Origin: Candidatus Wirthbacteria bacterium CG2_30_54_11
GTDB lineage: Bacteria > Patescibacteriota > CG2-30-54-11
Reading direction: 5' to 3'
NCBI GenBank assembly: GCA_001873755.1
Contig: MNZT01000076.1
Span: forward strand, 1 to 21,330
Length of the DNA stretch: 21,330 nucleotides
Below are positions 1 through 6,866 of this stretch, piece after piece. The notes beneath the pieces are model-generated. The model searched no databases and was not told where the DNA came from. It worked only from the letters and a program-made list of their open reading frames with translations. Every line of letters begins with the position of its first letter. Positions within the stretch are counted from its first letter, which is position 1. The position numbers and the translations under genes are program-made.

Positions 1-175
1 CACGCATATCAATCTCAATGACCAGACCGTGGAAGGCATGCAGCACGACACCCTGCCGGTATTTTCGGTCCAGTATCACCCGGAAGCCAGCCCGGGCCCG
101 GAGGATTCCCTGTATCTCTTCCAGCGGTTCAAGAATCTGGTCGAACATCATCTCCGTCAACCTGGAAAGAAGTAA
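1..175 (+). CDS. carA: Carbamoyl-phosphate synthase small subunit, C-terminal end (partial)
   Basis: Reading from base 2 gives 57 residues ending at TAA 173-175. They contain LNDQTVEGMQH followed by FSVQYHPEASPGPEDS, the hallmark end of the class I glutamine amidotransferase domain of CarA. The His and Glu of QYHPEA are the second and third members of the Cys-His-Glu glutaminase triad; the Cys lies outside the window. CarA hydrolyses glutamine and channels ammonia to CarB for carbamoyl phosphate (pyrimidines and arginine). The stop is 5 bp before the carB ATG, so the two genes are almost certainly one operon. The 5' part is missing because the window starts here. Confidence 0.95.
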   Translation, partial: THINLNDQTVEGMQHDTLPVFSVQYHPEASPGPEDSLYLFQRFKNLVEHHLRQPGKK

Positions 176-180
176 ACACC

Positions 181-3100
181 ATGCCCAGGGATCCCTCTAT
201 CAAAAAAGTCCTCGTCCTCGGTTCCGGTCCGATCATCATCGGCCAGGCAGCTGAGTTCGACTATGCGGGAGCCCAGGCCTGCCTGTCACTGAAGGAAGAA
301 GGCATCGAAGTAGTCCTGCTGAACAGCAACCCGGCGACCATCATGACCGACGATACGACGGCTGACCGGATCTATATCGAGCCCATGACCATAGCGGTGA
401 TCGAGCGCATCCTGGATCGAGAACGACCCGACGGCATCCTGCCCACTCTCGGAGGTCAGACCGGACTGAATCTCGGCAAAGCCATCGCCGAGGCCGGACT
501 GCTCGAAAAGTATCATACCTGTCTGCTCGGGACCCCGCTCGAAACCATACGCAAAGCAGAGGACCGGGAGGCATTCAGGAACCTGATGCTGAAGATCGGA
601 GAACCTATCCCACCGAGCGACATTGCGCATTCTGTATCACAATCCGTCCTCATCGCAGAACGCATCACCTATCCGGTCATCATCCGTCCGGCCTATACCC
701 TCGGCGGCAGCGGCGGCGGCATAGCCAATACCAGGACAGAATGTGAAACCCTGGCGACTCGTGGACTGGAAGCCAGCCCGATTCAGCAAATCCTGGTGGA
801 AAAGTACATCGGCGGATGGAAAGAGATCGAATACGAAGTCATGCGGGACAAGAATGACAACTGCATCACCGTGTGCAATATGGAAAACTTCGACCCGGTG
901 GGCATCCACACCGGAGATTCTATCGTAGTGGCACCGAGCCAGACACTTTCCAACCGTGACTACCAGATGCTCCGCACCTCCTCGGTCCGAATCATCCGCG
1001 CACTTGGAGTCGAGGGAGGATGCAACATACAGTTCGGACTGGACCCGAAGAGTTCGAAATACTTCATCATCGAGGTAAACCCGCGCGTCAGCCGCTCCTC
1101 TGCCCTGGCGTCCAAAGCCACGGGCTACCCGATCGCCCGGGTGGCAGCCAAGATCGCAGTCGGTATGACCCTCGACGAGATCGCCAACTCCATCACCAAA
1201 AAGACCGTGGCTGCCTTCGAACCGGCTCTGGACTATGTGGTGGTCAAGATCCCCCGATTCCCCTTTGACAAATTCCCGGAAGCCAACCGGATCCTCGGGA
1301 CCCAGATGAAGGCGACCGGTGAAGTCATGGCGATCGGACGGACTTTTGAAGAAGCCCTGAAAAAAGCGATCAGGTCTCTGGATACCGTGCCGGAGCTGGA
1401 CCGTTTTACTGACGGCAAGGATTATTGGGCGGCCCCTACCGACCTCAGGCTGTTCCTCCTGCTCCACGCGCTCAGAGGAGGAGTCTCGACCTCAAAGATG
1501 CACGAAAAGACACAGATTGATCCCTGGTTCCTGGACAAGCTTGGCCGGCTCGTCCGCTTCGAGACCACGCTGGCAGCGGCCGGGAACAAAGCTTACACTC
1601 CCCTGCTCAAAGAAGCAAAGCAGCTCGGCTTCAGCGATGCCGAGATCTCCCGTCTGACAGGCGCCTCTGTCGATCAGATCAAAAAGCAAAGGGAAAAACT
1701 GGGGATCATCCCGACCTACAAGATGGTGGACACCTGTGCCGGGGAATTTGAAGCGCAGACACCGTATTTCTACTCCACCTGGGAGTCGGAAAACGAGGCC
1801 ATCGTCGATCCGAAAAAAGCCAAAGGACGCGCTATCGTCATCGGCTCCGGCCCGATCCGCATAGGCCAGGGTATCGAATTCGACTACTGCTGCGTCCATG
1901 CGGCCATGACCATCAGGAAAATGGGATATGAAGCCGTCATGGTCAACAACAACCCCGAAACCGTGAGTACTGACTTCGATGTTTCCGACCGTCTGTATTT
2001 CGAACCGCTCACAGAGGAAGATGTATCCCAGATCCACCTAAACGAAGGCGGACCCCGTTTCATCACCCAGTTCGGCGGCCAGACCTCTCTGAATCTGGCG
2101 TCCTCGATGGCCCAGGCCGGCATCATGCCCCATGAAGGCATGGTGGACAGCATCGAACGCGCCTCGGATCGCAGAAAGTTCGAACAGATGCTGCAAAAGC
2201 TCGGTATCCCCTACCCCAGAGGCAACGCGGTCCTGACCGAGTCCGAAGCCATCGCCACGGCCGGTGAGATCGGCTATCCGGTCCTGGTCCGCCCGTCGTT
2301 CGTCCTGGGCGGTCGCGCCATGGAGATCATGTACTCGCAGCAGGAACTGGAAGCCTTCATCGGCTATGTGTTCAAAGTCTCACCCGAGGCCCCCGTCCTC
2401 ATCGACCGCTATATCTCCGGCCGCGAGGTCGAGATCGACCTCATCTATGACGGTCATGCCGTGCTCATCCCCGGCATCATGGAGCACATCGAGCGCGCCG
2501 GCATCCACTCCGGTGACAGCATGGCGGTCTATCCGACCCAGAACCTGACGCAGGAACAAAAGGATACCCTCGTCGACTATGCGACCAGGATGGTGAAGGA
2601 ACTGGGAAATATCGGACTCAATAACATCCAGTTCGTCATGGATGGAGATGCCCCTCATGTGATTGAGCTCAATCCCCGCAGCAGCCGCACTGTCCCCTAT
2701 CTGAGCAAGATCACCAGCATCCCCATGGTCGAGCTCGCCACCCGCATCATGTACGGAGCCACGCTCAAAGGACTGGGCTATACCCCCGGCCTGGTACCGG
2801 AACCCGGCCTCATAGCGGTCAAGGCTCCTGTCTTTTCGTTTGCCAAACTGGAAAGTGTGAATACCAAAATGGGCCCGGAAATGAAATCGACCGGTGAAGT
2901 TCTCGGTATAGATGTATCCTATCCTCTCGCGCTCTACAAAGCGTTCCTCGCTGCCGGTATCAGTGTCCCGCTCGACGGGGGCACACTGCTGGCAACCATA
3001 GCCGATCAGGACAAAACCGAATCCATCCCCATCCTCCGTGGATTTCAACAGCTGGGATTCTCCGTCCTGGCGACAGAGGGAACGACAGCGTTCCTCCGGG

Positions 3101-3390
3101 CCGAGGGTATCCGGTGCGAACGGGTCGGAAAGATCTCAGAGCAGCAGAGTAACGATATCCCGACGCTGCTGCGGACCAAAGCGGTCCAGCTCGTCATCAA
3201 TACGCCATCTCCCCACCAGTCCTCGCTCCATGATGCACCGCTCATCAGGGAAACTGCCTTCCAGTTCGCGGTACCCTGCCTGGGCTCGCTGGATACGGCC
3301 AGGGCGCTCCTCTCGGCGCTCAGAGAGCAGCAAAGAAAAAGGGGCTACTCGGTCAAAACCATGAAAGAATACAAGGCACGAACTGATTAG
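181..3390 (+). CDS. carB: Carbamoyl-phosphate synthase large subunit
   Basis: The 1069-residue product matches the usual CarB length (about 1070). It shows the internal duplication of the family. The first half begins with VLVLGSGPIIIGQAAEFDY and has an ATP-grasp domain at roughly 128-320 (carboxyphosphate synthesis). A linker/oligomerisation region covers roughly 400-550. The second half restarts with AIVIGSGPIRIGQGIEFDY near residue 555 and has the second ATP-grasp (carbamate phosphorylation). The last ~130 residues are the MGS-like allosteric domain. Glycine-rich ATP-binding strands (RPAYTLGGSGGG; RPSFVLGGRAME) and the NPRVSRSSALAS and NPRSSRTVPYLS metal/ATP-site motifs are intact. The ATG 5 bp after carA is preceded by only a weak purine-rich stretch (GGAAAGAAG), suggesting translational coupling. 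The stop overlaps the convergent downstream gene by 4 bp. No clear terminator follows. Confidence 0.97.
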   Translation: MPRDPSIKKVLVLGSGPIIIGQAAEFDYAGAQACLSLKEEGIEVVLLNSNPATIMTDDTTADRIYIEPMTIAVIERILDRERPDGILPTLGGQTGLNLGKAIAEAGLLEKYHTCLLGTPLETIRKAEDREAFRNLMLKIGEPIPPSDIAHSVSQSVLIAERITYPVIIRPAYTLGGSGGGIANTRTECETLATRGLEASPIQQILVEKYIGGWKEIEYEVMRDKNDNCITVCNMENFDPVGIHTGDSIVVAPSQTLSNRDYQMLRTSSVRIIRALGVEGGCNIQFGLDPKSSKYFIIEVNPRVSRSSALASKATGYPIARVAAKIAVGMTLDEIANSITKKTVAAFEPALDYVVVKIPRFPFDKFPEANRILGTQMKATGEVMAIGRTFEEALKKAIRSLDTVPELDRFTDGKDYWAAPTDLRLFLLLHALRGGVSTSKMHEKTQIDPWFLDKLGRLVRFETTLAAAGNKAYTPLLKEAKQLGFSDAEISRLTGASVDQIKKQREKLGIIPTYKMVDTCAGEFEAQTPYFYSTWESENEAIVDPKKAKGRAIVIGSGPIRIGQGIEFDYCCVHAAMTIRKMGYEAVMVNNNPETVSTDFDVSDRLYFEPLTEEDVSQIHLNEGGPRFITQFGGQTSLNLASSMAQAGIMPHEGMVDSIERASDRRKFEQMLQKLGIPYPRGNAVLTESEAIATAGEIGYPVLVRPSFVLGGRAMEIMYSQQELEAFIGYVFKVSPEAPVLIDRYISGREVEIDLIYDGHAVLIPGIMEHIERAGIHSGDSMAVYPTQNLTQEQKDTLVDYATRMVKELGNIGLNNIQFVMDGDAPHVIELNPRSSRTVPYLSKITSIPMVELATRIMYGATLKGLGYTPGLVPEPGLIAVKAPVFSFAKLESVNTKMGPEMKSTGEVLGIDVSYPLALYKAFLAAGISVPLDGGTLLATIADQDKTESIPILRGFQQLGFSVLATEGTTAFLRAEGIRCERVGKISEQQSNDIPTLLRTKAVQLVINTPSPHQSSLHDAPLIRETAFQFAVPCLGSLDTARALLSALREQQRKRGYSVKTMKEYKARTD

Positions 3391-4277
3391 ACCCTGGCGC
3401 CTGGGTGCCATCGTGAAAAAGCAAGATTCAAGTCAAGCCAGGACGGAAAAACGAATGATCCGCTCCTGGCCTTTTTGGATGTACCTGCAGGGCTGTCCCC
3501 GCCGTGGGTATAGGACTGGAAGATGCTGGCATCAGCGGTCGTCTGAGAAATCTGAAATACCTGCTCGCCCTGTAATTCCTTCCATAGATCGACCCCAGAC
3601 CTGCCGAGCAGCTGCTGCACCCGGCTTGCGCTCTGGGCGAAAAGTTCTCCGGCTGTGCATATCTGAACATGCCTGAGCCGGGCAGCCTGGTTCGTAGCCA
3701 TACCCGGGATATCAGAGACACTGGTGCGCCGCAGGAAAAGAGGAATGAAGCGCCGGGGAAGCATCGTGACCCCACCGGCAGCACCGGCATTGCAGGCGAT
3801 GGCGGACAGGGTCCGGTTGAGGCTCAGTCCCAGCCGGACTTCCAGTCCGATGCGTCTTTGGATGACGATGGCGAGCTCTCGAGCGACGGTCTCGTAAGAA
3901 GTAATCGAATAACCATCAGACCGGCTGAGGTCAGCGAATCCACGATGGAGCCCGCTCTCCTCGACCCGGTGGCTGAACTGCCTCATGGCCTCGAACATGG
4001 CCTCGGATGCTGATTCTCCGCCCTCAAGGTCGGTAGGGACGACTTCCAGCGACGGATAGATCTCCAACGCATCTGAGATCGTCATCCCTTTCTGGATACC
4101 GAGACCTGCGGCCAGATGGTTGGAAGATGTCACCAGAGTACCCTCGCCGCCGGTGACGAATGGTCGCTCCCTGATATCAGTGCGGTCGCGGGATGCGATC
4201 GAGGCATATAGATTTTCGATGCAGACGTGAACAACCGCTCGAGGCAGGACTTCTGAGTTCTTCTGTGGCCATTTCAT
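3387..4277 (-). CDS. Y-family DNA polymerase homologue lacking catalytic residues and little finger
   Basis: This 296-residue protein aligns by eye with DinB/Pol IV through palm, fingers and thumb. VVHVCIENLYASIASRD matches IIHVDMDCFFAAVEMRD of E. coli DinB, and the thumb HhH-like stretch is DIPGMATNQAARLRHVQICTAGEL. The catalytic Asp8 equivalent is Cys19, and Asp103/Glu104 (SLDEAYLD) are His111/Arg112 (GLHRGFAD). All three metal-binding carboxylates are therefore gone and polymerase activity is not expected. The product ends about 60 residues after the thumb without a recognisable little-finger domain. Loss of catalysis recalls ImuB, which acts as an adaptor in mutasomes, but ImuB is much longer and no imuA or dnaE2 is visible here. 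The ATG has a good SD (GGAGG, 7 nt spacing). Expression is probably damage-controlled (see the promoter at 4309-4338). Family assignment is firm; a non-catalytic adaptor role is inference, and a decaying gene is the alternative. Confidence 0.8.
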   Translation of the reverse strand: MKWPQKNSEVLPRAVVHVCIENLYASIASRDRTDIRERPFVTGGEGTLVTSSNHLAAGLGIQKGMTISDALEIYPSLEVVPTDLEGGESASEAMFEAMRQFSHRVEESGLHRGFADLSRSDGYSITSYETVARELAIVIQRRIGLEVRLGLSLNRTLSAIACNAGAAGGVTMLPRRFIPLFLRRTSVSDIPGMATNQAARLRHVQICTAGELFAQSASRVQQLLGRSGVDLWKELQGEQVFQISQTTADASIFQSYTHGGDSPAGTSKKARSGSFVFPSWLDLNLAFSRWHPGARV

Positions 4278-4308
4278 GTTTGTTCCTCCGGTGAATTGCT
4301 ATGACCGG

Positions 4309-4338
4309 AGTATACTAGTACATTCGTACTAATGTCAA
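4309..4338 (-). promoter_or_regulatory. Near-consensus sigma-70 promoter of the Y-family gene
   Basis: On the minus strand TTGACA (4333-4338) and TATACT (4309-4314) are separated by 18 bp. The -35 is perfect and the -10 matches 5 of 6. The gene starts about 30 bp downstream. Such a strong core promoter for a repair-type gene would need repression, which fits the operator-like palindrome that fills the spacer. Confidence 0.8.
4316..4331. promoter_or_regulatory. LexA/SOS-box-like operator palindrome
   Basis: TAGTACATTCGTACTA is a perfect 6+4+6 inverted repeat placed wholly inside the -35/-10 spacer, the classic position for a blocking repressor. The AGTAC-N4-GTACT layout closely resembles the cyanobacterial LexA box (RGTACNNNDGTWCB) and has the half-site spacing of the Bacillus box (GAAC-N4-GTTC). 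That LexA is the binder is inferred from the downstream Y-family gene; no lexA lies in the window. Confidence 0.65.
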
Positions 4339-4396
4339 GATAACAAAACCAATGAATACCCATGATTGACACGAACAGATGTCATCAGAGGAAAGA

Positions 4397-6250
4397 TCAG
4401 CTTTCTGCTTCTCCTCCCGATGTAAGCCCTTCCATCTGCATATTGAACATCTCGGCATACTTCCCCTTCTGCCCCATCAGCTCGTGATGAGTCCCCTGTT
4501 CGATGATCCGCCCCTTATCCAGCACATAAATGCGGTCGGCGAAGCGGACAGAGGAAAAGTGGTGCGAGATGAGGATCAGCGTTTTGTCCTTTGCATGTTC
4601 TTTGAAATACTTATAGAGCTTGTACTCCGTCCGGGCATCAACCGAGGCGGTCGGTTCATCGAGGATCAGGATGGGTGCATTTCGATAAAAAGCCCTCGCC
4701 AGAGCAATCTTCTGCCACTGACCTTCGGAAAGCTCTTGAGCTTCTTCGTCACCGGGATATCGCTTATTGAGTAACGCTTCATATCCCTTGGGTAATCTCG
4801 AGATGAACTCATCAGCGCCAGCTAATCGCGCTGATTCCTCTACCTTTCGACGGGATCCTACCTGACTGATCTGGATATTTTCCCTCACCGTTGTCCGATA
4901 ACGGACAAAATCCTGAAATATCACACTGAACAAACCACGGACATCATCAAGCTTGTATTCTGAAATGTCATGATTATTCAGGTTTATATGCCCACTATCG
5001 GGTTCATAAAGTCTAAGCAGCAATTTGATAAGAGTACTTTTACCTGAACCGTTATCTCCAACTAAAGCGATATGTTCTCCGCGTTTAAGGGAAAAAGATA
5101 TTCGATCGGCCGCTGCGATTTCACTTTCTTCATAGGCATATGAAACATCGTCTATCTGGAGAGATCGGAAATCACCAGGCTCGATCGCTACACCCCTCTT
5201 TGGATCAGTCAAGCACGGTATTAAATTCATGAAGGTAGAAAACTCGCTGATATCCTTCAGCATATCCGCATCCAGGGCATGGAACATCGTATTCATCTGA
5301 CTGCGTAACTGCTCAAAAGATTGGATGACCATGGTGAGACTACCAAGTGACATACGCCCGGTAATGGTTTCAAAAATGCTTATGGCATATGCGATATAAT
5401 AGGCAATCTGATTCAGCACAAAATCTATCAGGTCACCACTAAGTCGTAAAACACGACCGCGTAGCAGGGATGCATGCAACTTCTTCATCTTCTCCCTAAA
5501 ATTGCTAAAAAGCCACTCTCTGAGTCCAAAAACCCTGACTTCTTTGGCGTATTCATATGAGCTCGCCAGATTGGAATAATACGTTGCTTTGGCTTCTATC
5601 GCCCATTCTGCCTCTCGTCTCTTTCGGTACCTGGGTCCCATGAACATCGTGAAGAAATAAGAAGCGAGCGGTGACACTATCGCCAGCAGCATGACCCGCG
5701 GATCCAACGAAAGGAACAGTGGGATGTAGACGAGTGCTCCCCAGATATCGGTTGCGGACCTGGTCATCCAGCCATACGTTCTGGCCGGGATATCCTTGAA
5801 CGATCCCTCCAGATAGAAGTATCTTTTGATGAATTCACTATTATCAAAATAAGCCATATCCAGAGAGAGCGCCTGGTGCATTATCCTTTTCCTCATGATC
5901 AGGTCATACGTATAGATCCCTCTATCGCTCAGGATGTCATTTGCGATACTAAGTAATTTATTCAGTGCCACGAGTCCGAACTCGAGCGCCAGTAGTGTGA
6001 TGACTCTTTGCCGGGCGGCAGACGAACTGTCAGCATTATCAGCTAACGCAACGATAGTATCGACGATCAGCTTACTAATCCAGATCTGGGCCGGAGCGAT
6101 CAACTTGGCGCCAAACTGGAGGATCAGAGAGACGATGTTGATTAATGGAGTAGCCCTGAACCCCATGACGAAGACATGCCAGACTTCCCGCAGTCCGGCT
6201 ATGCGGTTCTGCTCCAGAAATTCGTGGATATTGATCTTCGACTTGCTCAT
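4397..6250 (-). CDS. ABC transporter, fused permease and ATPase (exporter type)
   Basis: The 617-residue product has an N-terminal membrane half and a C-terminal ATPase, the half-transporter layout of ABC exporters that work as dimers. Hydrophobic segments lie near residues 35-55, 85-105, 165-205 (two), and 275-325 (two). The ATPase has Walker A GDNGSGKST (about 396-404), a Q-loop FQDF, signature LSEGQ (about 505), Walker B ILILDEP (about 525-531) and the switch His in LISHH (about 559). The signature LSEGQWQKIALARAF is typical of peptide or lipid exporters. The substrate cannot be told from sequence. It is transcribed divergently from the small gene at 6406. Base composition is visibly more AT-rich than carB or the por genes, which may indicate separate acquisition. 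The first ATG (6250) has only a weak SD (GGGA or GAGG nearby). Confidence 0.9.
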   Translation of the reverse strand: MSKSKINIHEFLEQNRIAGLREVWHVFVMGFRATPLINIVSLILQFGAKLIAPAQIWISKLIVDTIVALADNADSSSAARQRVITLLALEFGLVALNKLLSIANDILSDRGIYTYDLIMRKRIMHQALSLDMAYFDNSEFIKRYFYLEGSFKDIPARTYGWMTRSATDIWGALVYIPLFLSLDPRVMLLAIVSPLASYFFTMFMGPRYRKRREAEWAIEAKATYYSNLASSYEYAKEVRVFGLREWLFSNFREKMKKLHASLLRGRVLRLSGDLIDFVLNQIAYYIAYAISIFETITGRMSLGSLTMVIQSFEQLRSQMNTMFHALDADMLKDISEFSTFMNLIPCLTDPKRGVAIEPGDFRSLQIDDVSYAYEESEIAAADRISFSLKRGEHIALVGDNGSGKSTLIKLLLRLYEPDSGHINLNNHDISEYKLDDVRGLFSVIFQDFVRYRTTVRENIQISQVGSRRKVEESARLAGADEFISRLPKGYEALLNKRYPGDEEAQELSEGQWQKIALARAFYRNAPILILDEPTASVDARTEYKLYKYFKEHAKDKTLILISHHFSSVRFADRIYVLDKGRIIEQGTHHELMGQKGKYAEMFNMQMEGLTSGGEAES

Positions 6251-6285
6251 GCCTCATGTTCCCACAGATAAAACCCTATCTATCC

Positions 6286-6294
6286 AGTATAACA
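6286..6294 (-). promoter_or_regulatory. Candidate extended -10 promoter for the ABC exporter
   Basis: The minus strand reads TGTTATACT, an extended -10 (TGn plus TATACT), about 36 bp upstream of the ABC transporter ATG. No good -35 is seen at 16-18 bp, which is acceptable for an extended -10 promoter. Confidence 0.45.
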
Positions 6295-6405
6295 TTACAT
6301 TCCAAAATCATCACGACCCATTTGATTACCACAACGAGGCTTTGACAAGAAGAAGAAGAAGGAAAATTAAATCGTAGAATATTTATACAAAGTCAGGAGT
6401 CACCT

Positions 6406-6753
6406 GTGACAAATGCACCTCAAAGCATACCTATCCATATCGAGATAAATAAAGAATATTCCCTGGAAGGAGCAGTATACTTTCGTCGAAACGAGATAAA
6501 GGAAACAGTCTCGCTCTATGTCCAACATACGTTGCCGGGAGGACCGCACGAAAGTGGTGCAATCTTCATTTCCAATGGCACTTGTGAATTGCTTGAAGAA
6601 GAAATAAGAGAGTGGCTCACTGTCCTGGATTACTCTGATTTCTCTGAGGCAGTGCTAAATGCTATCCGGGAAGCAGAACGATTGGATCGAGAACTGGATT
6701 CCAGGGAACCGTCGAATGATCTTGAGAGAAGCCCGAGTGCAGGGGTTTTTTAG
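6406..6753 (+). CDS. Hypothetical protein, 115 residues
   Basis: I do not recognise the family. The ORF begins with GTG at 6406, preceded by AGGAG (6395-6399) at 6 nt spacing, which decides the start. The N-terminal half looks beta-rich (IPIHIEINKEYSLEGAVYFRR, then ETVSLYVQHTLPGG and GAIFISNGTCELL). Residues about 65-105 are acidic and helical (LLEEEIREWL, FSEAVLNAIREAERLDRELDS). There is no signal peptide or membrane segment, so it is probably cytosolic. It is divergent from the ABC exporter, shares that region's AT-rich character, and ends before a strong hairpin at 6802. Whether it works with the exporter is unknown. Confidence 0.65.
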   Translation: MTNAPQSIPIHIEINKEYSLEGAVYFRRNEIKETVSLYVQHTLPGGPHESGAIFISNGTCELLEEEIREWLTVLDYSDFSEAVLNAIREAERLDRELDSREPSNDLERSPSAGVF

Positions 6754-6801
6754 TGGTTTATGGCTACCTGCAGTCCGCTATACGGCTCAGTCAGCACGAC
6801 C

Positions 6802-6838
6802 GAAAGAAGAGGAGCACTTGAGTCGCTCCTCTTCTTTC
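6802..6838. terminator. Bidirectional hairpin between convergent genes
   Basis: A perfect 14-bp stem (GAAAGAAGAGGAGC with its complement) encloses a 9-nt loop. The A-rich/T-rich outer arms give a U-containing 3' flank in both directions. It sits between the ends of the + strand 115-residue gene and the - strand acyl-CoA synthetase, where a shared terminator is expected. Confidence 0.75.
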
Positions 6839-6866
6839 ATACCTGTCCAAGCTTTTCGAGCTGATA

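Noticed and set aside
637..1467. Long minus-strand open frame (276 codons) inside carB, and similar long frames opposite the acyl-CoA synthetase and ppcA.
   Set aside because: These are antisense shadows of strongly conserved genes in GC-rich codon usage, with no SD and no recognisable protein family.
3391..3425. Possible terminator after carB (TGGCGCC ... GGTGCCA).
   Set aside because: The stem is short and imperfect, lacks a T run, and lies inside the convergent Y-family coding region.
4337..4352. A 16-base match AAGATAACAAAACCAA shared with the minus strand at 12267-12282.
   Set aside because: The sequence is AT-rich, the contexts differ (upstream of a promoter versus inside the por leader), and there is no symmetry or further similarity. 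Chance is likely in a window of this size.
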